In this document: positions 25,901 to 37,900 of the stretch, piece by piece | Layout of the letters: each line of letters opens with the position of its first letter | How positions within the stretch are numbered: position 1 is the first letter of the stretch | Source of the DNA: Cyclina sinensis | Lineage: Eukaryota; Mollusca; Bivalvia; Venerida; Veneridae | Direction of reading: 5' to 3' | DNA: 64,000 nucleotides | Assembly: GCA_012932295.1 (NCBI GenBank) | Contig: JAAONU010000008.1 | Span: 37,562,949 to 37,626,948, forward strand | Notes under the pieces: model-generated | What the model was told of the DNA's origin: nothing | What the model saw: the letters and a program-made list of their open reading frames with translations, nothing else | Databases searched by the model: none | Made by a program: the position numbers and the translations under genes

Positions 25901-28900
25901 ACTCAGCAGGGAGGACTAATTGCTGGGGAATTACGCACCTCTTACGGATATTGTGACGGAAAGATGGCATTTTTAGTGGACGCAGACTGGGAATGGGAAA
26001 ATGAGGTGACTGTACTACAACTGAATTGAATCTTTTAAGGCTTTGTAAAACTTGTGAATTTCTTTAACAAATCCTAGCAAGACAATTCGAGAGAGTAAAA
26101 TGTCTTTTTAATGCTGATCAAGTAAAATTATACATCTTTATCAGTCACCAGAGGACGTTTCAAAAGATATACTCATCGTTATTTTGCCACTAACCGGATT
26201 AAACAAAAATTCTAAGCAAAGTGAATCATTATCTCAAAAGGTTATCAGCAAAATCATCTTAAAATTTAATTTCTAATGCTGTAAACACTTGGCCGCTTTG
26301 CTACGTTTTAGGGTTTCTATAAAGACGTCATTATAATAACATGATTTTAAAAGGTAGACACGCTTTGTTTTACAACCTTTAACATGAAATTTTCCTTTAT
26401 CTTAAAGGAATGTAAAGAATCTGTTCCTACACCTGGAGATGGCGTGGACAATAACTGTAATGGCAAAGTTGACGAACAGGAATGCACTGATGATGATAGA
26501 GGTAAACTTTAAACACGATCAAACTATTTTCCTTTTGTGTCATTTACACACATACAAAAATAATTAAAATTCAAATCGAGAAGATAGTGTTTAATATTTT
26601 ATATCAGTATTTTATTTTGTTCATTTTATTCTTTCTTGTCGCGACTTATTATTCCTAATGATTATCAATTGAAAACAGTGTATACAAAATCTAATGAGCT
26701 GAATGAGCTATTGAACTAACGTCAAAACAGATCAGGCCGACCTGAGATCGAACCACAGTCTTCTGACCAAAATCACCGTGCACATTGGTGCAGTCTGATT
26801 ATGGTCTGCACTATTCGACATACAGTCGGTAAGTTTTCAATACGCCCCTCTGTAAACAATTAATGGATCCGTCAAAATTGAAAGATGGACAAGTCAAGAT
26901 ATTTAGCAGGGTAAGGGTTAATAGCAAAAATTTAATGCTTGCATTTACAGATATAACTTTTACATCCGATCAAGAACATAACAGTGCAACTACAGCTCAT
27001 AAGTCTATTCGCATAGCGGGAAAGGAAAAGGTCACTTTCAAAGTGTCGAGTTGTGGTGTCGCAGTGGTCAGGTTACAGGCAGATTTACAACCTGACGTAT
27101 CCGTCACAGTTCATGTAAGAAATGATTGTTTCTCTGTTTACGTAGTTTATTGAATGAAAAGCATCGGTAACATGCGATGACATTAGCCAAATAAACTTTG
27201 ATACAAGGGTACATGTATTTTTTCTAATATACCTTTTCAGTGAATTGAATATTCCTACCATCCTGTTCCTCCAAATTTTAGTGGGAAACGTATCTAAAAT
27301 GGATTGAAAAACATCTATCTCTCGCTCACTTTTGGTTGAACTTAATTATGTGTCTCCAACCCCCCACTCCCACATTTAGTTGAAGGGGAACATTTTGATG
27401 TTGTGCTTTATGTCTGAGTGAATGGATATATCAATGTCACAAAGCGTGTCCGCTAAATAATTTTGTCATGCCTTGATGGATTTAAAAACAGCTTGGCAGG
27501 CCAGTATTTGACGATGTGTAACGGGCAAGAACCAGGCCGGTACCTCCAAGATCAACATACTTAAAGGTCAAACGTTAGAAATGGGATCTTTTGCGTATCC
27601 GCTCTATACTTGTGTCATTCCGCGATGGAGTTTGATTTTTTGGCAGAAATGTTAACCACCATTAGACGATTTGTCAGGCGCATGACCCAGATCTTTACCT
27701 CCAAGTTGAAGGTCACATTTCGAGGTCGAAGGTCATTTTTTATCTTAAGTAACAACACTAAGTTCTTTAGACAGTGCTCTAAATATAAGTCCAAGTGCAT
27801 GTATGGATAGGATTATGTGCAACTTGGGGAGACAAATGTTTTGTTTCAAAAACAAACGCTAGTTGAACTTACTTTTTGAACATGTAGTCTTATAAAAAGA
27901 AGTACGGTTATAATCAGATAAAGGTCTTTTTCTGCATTTGTCATCTAGATAATGCCACACCATTGGATGATACAAACATGTGCTCCTGCATGCGACGAAG
28001 CTAAGTTTGACAAAATCAACAATACAGGTTGTGAGGGTGCGAACATGTACACCATAAGCTGGGCTTTAAATAACAGTAACACCAGACATTTATTTGTAAG
28101 TATTCAAGTAAAACCAGATTTTAGTCAATTTTTCTTCAATATTTGATCAAGTTACAATAATACGAACTTTCAAGTATGTACGAAAGAAATTCTTTAATGA
28201 GAACAGTAAGACTGAGATGCTGTATATGTTTCTGTGAACTGCCCTAGTGAACGGTAGGTAATGTTCGTTCGTCTTCAAATATATCGTGTATATGTCAGTT
28301 TTACCGTGTAGGTATACCCAGTCGAGCTATAAGTGCAGGATTTGTCTGTTATAGCACGGTGTGCGTTTCTTGTAATGTTACGTCACAAGTTTCAACTACG
28401 GTAAAATTTATCATATATGATCACTTTGCACATTTTCGACAACGACCCTCAAGCTTGATTTTTTTCGCATAAACTGGAAAGCAAGAGATACACTTTACCG
28501 AACCACTTATTATTTGTGATAGTTCGATTAGTTTCACACTGTACTAGATCATATCGAATTGATTATCGAATTATTGGATCTCAGTTTTACTAGGAATACT
28601 TCACTGAATTATTCAGGGCGTCAATTCTTTGGAAGAAATTGAATTCATCATTCCCGAGGAGATAAAGTATGACGTCATGTTTGTTTCAGCGTTTGTCGGA
28701 TCAGCTAACTTCGTCATAGGTTTGTACATCACACACTAATTGTTTTAAAAAGTCTGAGTCGTACCTACCCGGTCATCCCTGAAAGTTTCTATGAGAGTAA
28801 AATTTTAGGATTGTATAACGTTGTTCTGCTGCCCCACGCTAACTGCCGAATTCACTTTAAAAATTCCTCATCAGAAACATGAACAGAATTCATATGAAGC

Positions 28901-31900
28901 TCAAGAAACCGCATTATTTTGTTAAATTAGATCGATTAGACCTGGTTATATTAGAAATGTTCCCATAAAATCACAAGATAGAATTAAAAGGAAAAAAAAT
29001 GAATTAATTTAGTTGGTGACAAATAAACAAAGCTCTGTTGGACTGATTGTTGCTAACCCCTCTAAAAAGACAATGTTTATCCAACAATTATGAAGTTAAA
29101 CACCCTTTGTGCTGAAAAACATTGAATTTATGGCACAAAATATTTCATTTGTTCCCTTTTACACTGCATGTTTATTCTATATATCGATGTATGCTCTTAT
29201 TCTTAAAGTCAAACAACATTGCACTTATTTCCTGACAAATATTGTTGTGAGCGCACGCTATGTCAGAAAGTGCAGGAAATAATTCTCGCAACTACAATGT
29301 CCATCTTAACGAAGAAAAAGATATTTAAATGCAAATAAGAAGAAGAGCTTTTGAAACATTAGTATCTGTAAATACACGTGTCAAAAATACGTTTAACATC
29401 AGAAATTTAAAAGATTTTACTTTAATTCTAATAAAAGTGTACATTATTATTCTACAAATTACAATCATAAACATTTCATGTGGTCTTTTTAGCTTTGTGA
29501 AGAAAACCCCCAGTAAACTTAAAGATGTAAAATGAATTAATACATCTTGTTAATGGTTAAATGACATCCCAATTACCTGGTACATCTTCAGATTCTCCCT
29601 GTTTCAGATTTACCAGAAAAAGACTGCAAAAAGATTATTTATGGAGGTGAGTATGCGAAGTGGTTGCACCACCTTTAACCCGCCTCCGCACTCCAAAATC
29701 TGTCTGTCTGTCTGTCTCAGTTCAGCAAAAACAACTTTGAATCAATGTGACGAACACGACAAAGTATTCACGTGTCTTGAAACACGTGGTTTTGTTATCA
29801 TATTTTTATATTGTTTTATTTTACCCAAACACGTATACTACTGTATGTCTGGAATACATTCTCTTATCATTTCAGCAATACGTATCTACGTGCATGCATT
29901 GATAGCATGTAAACACTCCCAACGTTTCTATTTTACTGTATTTATTGGCAGATCATACATATTTCGTACATATTTTAATGTGTAAAAACAACTTTATTCT
30001 TTGTAGGCCTAGATTTTACCTAACTGTTTCTAGAACATCATTTCCTTTTCTGTTTTATTTTTAGTTCCAGACAGTTTCGGCAAAACGTTTAAAATATTAG
30101 AAATTGGCACCAATGATGTTATATTTATCACAAATGCTGTAGATGAGACCACAAATGTTGACATTATAAACAATGGTATGACCACTCCGGTCGAAGTACA
30201 GTCAAACGAGACATTGAAAGTCCCAGACACCGCGACACCTTCAGCTGACACGAAAGTAAGTTTCATGAACTGCGTCTTATCATGTATTTAACCTGCAGAA
30301 TCTTATTTTCGTTAAATGTTTGTGGTGTCTTTTTGTTTAATAAATCGATAATATATTTATGCTCTCTTTTCCTATTTACATTTTGACGGTAGGGAGACTG
30401 TGTTTTTCTGATTGTAGCTTTTCCTGATATGCGTTTTTCATTCTTTTTTAATGAATGTTTCACAAACAGTTTTAAAGTCTAGTTTGTTGCATATCTCCAT
30501 TTCTAGAGGTACTTTTTTCACATTATGAATTTTCCAATCTGTATTTTATTTCTTCTATAATCTTCATTCTATCCCCCAACTCTCTCGGGGAGGCATATAT
30601 TACTGCTTTTGACTGTACGTTCTTCCGTCCGTCCGTACGATACGTCTGTACGTCCCAAAACATGATGTGTGGAACCACATTCATATTTTGAAGTGTTTGC
30701 TTATTAAACTTACGTGGGTAACGGTTAAAATGAGTGGATTATCGTAACAGAAAAAATGTTTGCCTAGCTTTATCTGGATTATGGACCTTAGTTTTATTTG
30801 CTGTACGGGGTACAGAAAAAATCAAGTGTGTCAAGCACTTGAATCACAGTTTCCTAAGATGAACAGCCTACCTAAGTATATAGAGAAAGTGTTTTACTAT
30901 TGTAGAAAGGAAGTTTTATTTCTAGTTTATAGAGAAAGTGTTATTTACTAGTATACAGAGAATGAATTGTTATTACTGTATACAGAGATGTTATTACAAG
31001 TATGTAGATAAAATATTATTACTTGTGAATAGAGTAGTGTTATTACACGTATATAGAAAAAAGTATTATTACTTGTGTATTATGAACTGTTTTTGCAAGT
31101 CTATAGAAAAAGTATAATTGCTTGTGTATAAAGAACTGGTATAAACAAGTATATAGAGAAGGAATTATTACTTGTGTATAGAAAAAGTGTTATAACTAGT
31201 GTATAGAGAAAGTTTTATTACTACTGAATAGAGAAAGTGTTATTACTAGTGTATAGAGAAAGTGTTATAACTAGTGTATAGAGAACGTGTTATAATTAGT
31301 GTATAGAGAAAGTGTTATTACTAGTGTATAGAGAAAGTGTTATTACTAGTGTATAGAGAAAGTGTTATAACTAGTGTATAGAGAAAGTGTTATTACTAGT
31401 GTATAGAGAACGTGTTATACTAGTAACTAGTGTATAGAGAAAGTGTTATTACTAGTGTATAGAGAAAGTGTTATTACTAGTGTATAGAGAACGTGTTATA
31501 ACTAGTGTGTAGAAACAGCGTTGGTACAAGTGTAAAGAGAAGTTGTTATTACTACTGTATTAAGAATGTGTTATTGCTTGTGTATAGAGAAAGTGTTATT
31601 ACTTCAATATAGAGGAAGAATTATTACTAGTGTATGGAGTAAGTGTTATTACTAGTGTATAGAAACAGTGTTGTTACAGGGAAAGTGTTTTTACTTCTGT
31701 ATATAGAAAGTGTCGTTACTACTGCATAGAGGAAAGTTATATAACTAATGTAAAGAGAAAGTGTTTTTACTAGTGTATAAGGAAAGTGTTGTTACTTGTG
31801 TATAGTGACAATGTTTTACTACTGTTTAGAGAAAGTATTATTACTACTGTAGAGAGAAAGTGGTTTTACTAGTGTACATAAACAGTGTTGTAAGAAGTGT

Positions 31901-34900
31901 AAAAATAAAGGCATTACTACTGTATATAGAAAATGTTGTTACTTGTACAAAGAGAAAGTGTTATAATAAGTGTAGAGAGAAAGTGTTATTACTAGTGTTT
32001 AGAGAAAGCGTTGTTACTAGTGTATAGAGAAAGTGTTGTTACAAGTGTATAGAGAAAGTTTTGTTACTAATGTATAAAGAAGATTTTGTAACTAGTGTAT
32101 AAAGAAAGTGTTTTTACTAGTCTATAGAGAAAGTTATTATTACTGTATAGAGAAAGTGTTGATACTAGTACAAAGAGAAAGTGTTATAACAAGTGTAGAG
32201 AGAAAGTATTATTACTAGTGTATAGAGAAAATGATATTACTTGTGTATAGAAAAAGTATTATTCCTAGTGTATAGAGAAAGTGCTTTTACTACTGTATAG
32301 AAAAGGTGTTATTACTTGTGTACAGAGAAAGTGTTTTAACTGGTGTATAGAGAAAATGTTGTTACTAGTGTAAAGAGAAATTGTTATTACTAGTGTATAG
32401 AGAAAGTATTATTTCTAGTGTATAGAGAAAGTGTTATTACTAGTGTATAGAGAAAGAATTATTACTTGTGTATAGAGAAAATATAACTGTTATAGTGTAT
32501 GGAGAAATTGTTATTTCTACAGGATAGAGAAAGTATTATATCTTGTGTGTAGAGAAAATCTTAATCATAGTATATATAGAAAGTGTTAGTTCGGGTATGA
32601 AAAGAAAGTGTTTTATTAGTGTATAGAGGAAGTCTAACTTTTAGTGTATTGACGAAGTGTTTTTTACTTGTATTCAGAGAAAGTATTATTACTTGTATAG
32701 AGAGAAAGTGTTTCACAAGTATACAGAAAAAGTATTATTACTAGCGTATAGAGAAAGCCTTATTACAACTACCGACGAAAGCGTTTTCACTAGAGAAAGT
32801 ATTATTTACTAGTAAACAGTGTTACGGTCTAGTGCACACTTTCTTATAATTGTAAAAATGCACCCTCTGACAAATGCAGTCAAGGAATCAATTCTTTGGC
32901 TCAGTGGTTAGAGCGTTGGGGTGTCACGCGGGAGATCGGAGTTTGAGTCCCGCTCTGGGTTGTGTATTCTAAAATGCATTGCATCTTTCTGTTTCGAACT
33001 TTCATGTTCATAAGATAGGGGCTCGTCCGGGATGACCTATCCTATACTTAGTCATAAAAATTGATTCTAAAAAAGAATCGTTCAAGATTTCTGTCTGATC
33101 CGTTGATCTAAAAAATGCACACACCATTTGTCATCATTAATGATGACTTTCTCAAGAGGGGATGTGTTACGGTCTAGTGCACACCTTCTCATAATTGTAT
33201 AAATACAACTACGTCAGGGAATCAATTCTTTGGCTCAGTGGTTAGAGCGTTGGCGTTTCACGCGGGAGACTTAGTTCGAATCCCGCTCTGGGTTGTGTAT
33301 TCTTAAATGCATTGCATCTTTCTGTTACGGACTTTCATGTTCGCAAGATGGGGGCTCGTCCGGGATGACCTATCCTATACTTAGTCATAAAAATTGATTC
33401 TAAAATAAAATCGTTCAAGATTTCTCTCTGATCCATAGATCAGCAAATTTTTATAACAAGTGTTTAGAGAAAGTCTTTTTTACTAGTATCTAGAGAAAGC
33501 GTTATTTACTAGTATACAGAAAAAGAGTTACAAATATTTAGAGAATTGTTATAACAAGTTTAAAGACAAACTGTAATTTATTAGTTAAAAGCAAAAGAGT
33601 TTCATACATGACTTTTTTTGGGGGGATTTCTGTAAAGTGTGAATTATTAAATAACCTAAGAATGAAGATGAACACAAATACCACCAATGTCGGGACATGT
33701 GTGTCCTTCAAACGAGTTTCTAGTTTCTCTCTACAATGCCCTATTTAGCTAGAATTCCCTATCCAGCTGGCAAATTTGTAGTAATTGTCTAGAATTCCCT
33801 ATCCAGCTGGCAAATGTGTAATTTCTGTATAAAATTCCCTATCCGGCTGGCAAATTTGTAGTTTCTGTTTAGATTTCCCTATCCAGCTGGCAAAATGAAT
33901 AGTTTCTGTCTAGAGTTCCCCATTCAGTTGGCAAATATGTAGTTTCTATCTAGAATTCCCTTATCAAGCAAGCAAATTTAAAGTTTTTGTCTAGATTTCC
34001 CTATCCAGCTACGAAAATTTGTAGTTTCTGTTTAGATTTCCCTATCCAGCTGGCAGATTTGTAGTTTCTGTTTAGAATTCACTATCCAGCTGGCAGATTT
34101 CAAGTTTTGTCTAGAATTCGCTATCCAGAAGGCAAATTTGTAGTTTCTGTTTAGATTTCCCTATCCAGCTGGCAGATTTCAAGTTTCTGATTAAAATTCA
34201 CTCTCCAGCTGGCAAATTTGTAGTTTTTGTCTAGAATTCTCTATTTATCTAGCAATTTTGTAGTTTCTGTTTAGAATTCCCTATCCAGCTATAAGATTTG
34301 CAGTTTATGTTTAGAATTCCCTATCAAGCTGGCAGATTTATAGTTTCTGTTTAGAATTCGCTATCTAGCTGGCAAATTTGTAGTTTCTGTTTAGAATTCC
34401 CTATCCAGCTAAAAAAATTGCAGTTTCTGTCTAGAATTCCCTATCAAGCTGGCAGATTTGTAGTTTCTGTTTAGAATTCGCTATCTAGCTGGCAAACTTG
34501 TAGTTTCTGTTTAGAATTCCCTATCCAGAAGGCAAATTTGTAGTTTCTGTTTAGAATTCCCTATCCAGAAGGCAAATTTGTAGTTTTTGTTTGTAGTTTC
34601 TGTTTAGAATTCCCTATCAAGCTGGCAGATTTCAAGTTTCTGTTTAGAATACGCTATTTAGCTGGCAAATTTGTAGTTTCTGTTTGGGATTCCCTATCCA
34701 CAAGGCAATTTTTTAGTTTCTGTTTAGAATTCCTATTCAGCTGGCAGATTTCAAATTACTGTTTAGAATTCACTATCCAGCTGGCAAATTTATAGTTTCT
34801 GTCTAGAATTCTTTTCAAGCTGGCAAATTTGTAGTTTTTGTCTAGAATTCGCTATTTAGCTGGCGAATTTGTAGTTTCTGTTTAGAATTCCTTATCCAGC

Positions 34901-37900
34901 TGGAAAATTTGCAGTTGCTGTTTAGAATTCCCTATCAAGCTGGCAGATTTTTAGTTTCTGTTTAGAATTCACTTTCCAGCTAGCAGATTTGTATTTTCTG
35001 TCTAGAATTCCCTATCCAACTGGCAGATTTGTAGTTTCTGTTTAGAATTCCCTATCCTGCTATCAAATGTGTAATTTTTGTCTTTAATTCGATATCAATC
35101 TGGCAAATTTGTTGTTTCTGTTAAGAATTCCATATCCAGCCATAGGATTCCCTTTCCAGCTGGCAGATTTGTAGTTTCTGTCTAGAATTCTATATCAAGC
35201 TAGCTAATTTGTAGTTTCTGTCTAGGATTCCCTATCAAGCTAGCTAATTTGTAGTTTCTGTCTAGAATTCTCTATCTATCCCGCTAGCAAATTTGTAATT
35301 ATTGTCTAGATTTCCCTATTTAGTTGGTTGATTTGCAATTGGTGTTTTGAATTCCCTATCCAGCTGGCAGACTTGTAGTTATTTTCTAGAATTCCCTATC
35401 CGCTGGAAGATTTATAGGTATTGTCTAGAATTCCCTATCAAGTAGGTCGATTTGTAGTTTGTGTTTAGAATTCCTTATCCAGCTTGAAAATTCGCAGTTT
35501 CTCTTTAGAATTCCCTATTCAGCTGACAGATTTGTAGCTTCTGTTTAGAATTCCTTATCCAAATAGAAATTTAAAGTTTCTGTCCAGAATTTCTTATCCA
35601 GCTGGAAAATTTGTAGTTTCTGTCTAGAAATCCTTATCCAGCTGGTAACTTTGTAGTTTCTGTCTAATTACTAGAAATCCCTATCCAGCTGGCAAATTTG
35701 TAGTTATTGTCTAGAAATCCCTATCCAGCTAGTAAATTTGTAGTTTCTGTCTAGAAATCCCTATCCAGCTGGCAGATTTGTAGTTTCTCTCTAGAATTCC
35801 CTATCAAGCTAGAAAATTTTCAGTTTCTATTTAGAGTTCCCTATTCAGTTGAAAGATTAGCTTATGTTTAGAATTCCTTATCCAACTAGCAAATTTGTAG
35901 TTTCTGTCTAGAATTTCCTTTCCAGCTAGCAAATGTGTAGTTTCTGTCTAGAATTCCCTATCCAGCTGGCAAATGTGTAGTTTCTGTCTAGAATTTCCTT
36001 TCCAGCTAGCAAATGTGTAGTTTCTGTCTAGAATTTCCTATCCAGCTGGCAAATGTGTAGTTTCTGTCTAGAATTTCCTATCCAGCTAGCAAATGTGTAG
36101 TTTCTGTCTAGAATTTCCTATCCAGCTAGCAAATGTGTAGTTTCTGTCTAGAATATCCTATCCAGCTGGCAAATGTGTAGTTTCTGTCAAGAATTTCCTA
36201 TCTTACTAGCAAATTTGTAGTTTCTGTCTAGAATTTCCTATCCAGCTAGCAAATGTCAGATAAATACGCTGCGTATTGACGATTATTTTTTTTTAAATGT
36301 CACACTTAAAAAAACACCATTTATATATTGTTTACAGCAGAACGTTATTGCCAAGATTAAATTCATTAAGAACATGTCATGACTATTTAGCTATTGCAAT
36401 ATCAGCTTAAAGCGACTGACTCACAGATGGGCTGACGATGAAAAAAAAAAGAAAATGTTCTAACATCTTGAAATTTTTGCTGTAATTGTTAAAAACATAT
36501 TTAAACTAAGGTACTGACTCATTTTTTGATACAGAAAAACCTCAAAATATAAAGTTTTACACACTTTTATCGGTAAAAAAAATCACCCCGTTAGATACTT
36601 TAGTTCTAAGATTCATTTTGACGCAGCTCATTGGTCTAGATCGTCGCTCTATATTTTACTGACCGAAAGGTCAGTGGGTTCGAATCCTGGTTAAGTCAAA
36701 ACTTTTTTTCAGTTTTCATGGTGTATAGAAGCATATTATTATTGAATATTTTTAAATATTTAATATTTTTTTCCAAAGTATTTTAAATTTTAAAGAAAAA
36801 AAAATCAGCAATATTCTGTGAGTCAGTCGCTTTAAACTGCATTGAAAAATACACAAGATATGGAAATGAAAGAGATAATGGGTTAACGTTTATAGGTGTA
36901 TTTCTTGTCTGTCAACGCGTATACTCTTCTTGCGCCAATATTTGTGCATGTTTTTGCGTAATATAACACATTTCATGGAAGGAAAAGAACAGACATTGAA
37001 GGTAAGGAATAGATTAAATGAACAATATGTACTGAGAACTAGAATCATAAGTTTTAAAGCGGGTTCTCTGTAAAACTTAATGTACCTATTGATGACCACT
37101 GCTTATGTACCTCTTCTTCAGGTAACTATTAAAGCCGACAATGAGATTTCTGTTTATGTCATTCGTCAAGTACAGCCTGGGACCTTATCTAGCTTTCCGA
37201 TTATTCCAGCTGATGTACTTGGACCAAATTATCATTTGTTTTTAGAAAGCAGTAGTTCTACAGGTAAGGGATGTGTATAATTCGAATAATTTTAGAATAT
37301 TTTTTTTCTATACGGACCGATTATTTTTAGATTATTTTCCATGCACATCATTTGATTTTGATAAGAAAAGAATAACGTCTTTAAAATGTCCGATTGCCAG
37401 CTCTTCTAGATATAAATCTAATAATGTTTTGGAAAAATATGCTAAATTGCATGCCCTTTGTTAAGAAACAGGCATTATAATAGTCCCATAAATTTTCTTA
37501 GTCAAAATAAATATGCCTGCCAAACATAATTTAAAACAGCAAAAAAAACTTTTTTTCCCTCCAAATCTCATTCATGATTGTTTTTAAAAGTTGTTTGTAA
37601 TTCACAGGAAAAATATGCACTTTTCTTGCTGTCGAGGGCACAGCTGTCACCAACGTTATCGCGGATCCCGTAAATGGTTTAGAAGAGATAACAAAGGACA
37701 TGTATGATAATGGTAACACGATTTTAACAGATTCCGTTTTAGTGCTATTTAATTAAAACAATATTTAAATATACGCTACAACGTTTCAAGGTAAAACCTT
37801 GTTTTACTAACCAAAGGATAAACAATTGGCGGATGACGTTGTTTTTAAACAGAAAAAGCGGAAACTTGAGACTACGAGATTTGCGGTAATAACCCAGCGC

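Larger units (their letters stand above)
30256..37121 (+). other. Intron 8, 6.9 kb, almost wholly repeats
   Basis: From left to right it contains a short GTCCGTCCGTAC dispersed-repeat piece (about 30590-30680), the 25-bp minisatellite (30870-32818), a tandem pair of 345-bp tRNA-like elements (32821-33448), a residue of the 25-bp array (33449-33590), the 40-bp minisatellite (33733-36257) and a 429-bp TTAA-flanked MITE (36407-36835). Confidence 0.85.

Noticed and set aside
32897..32960. Possible functional tRNA gene
   Set aside because: A-box and B-box are visible, but stems are mismatched and the whole sits in a 345-bp element present in tandem. It is better explained as a tRNA-derived repeat.
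36623..36690. Possible tRNA gene with perfect B-box
   Set aside because: It lies inside an inverted-repeat-bounded element and lacks a convincing cloverleaf in both the acceptor and anticodon stems.
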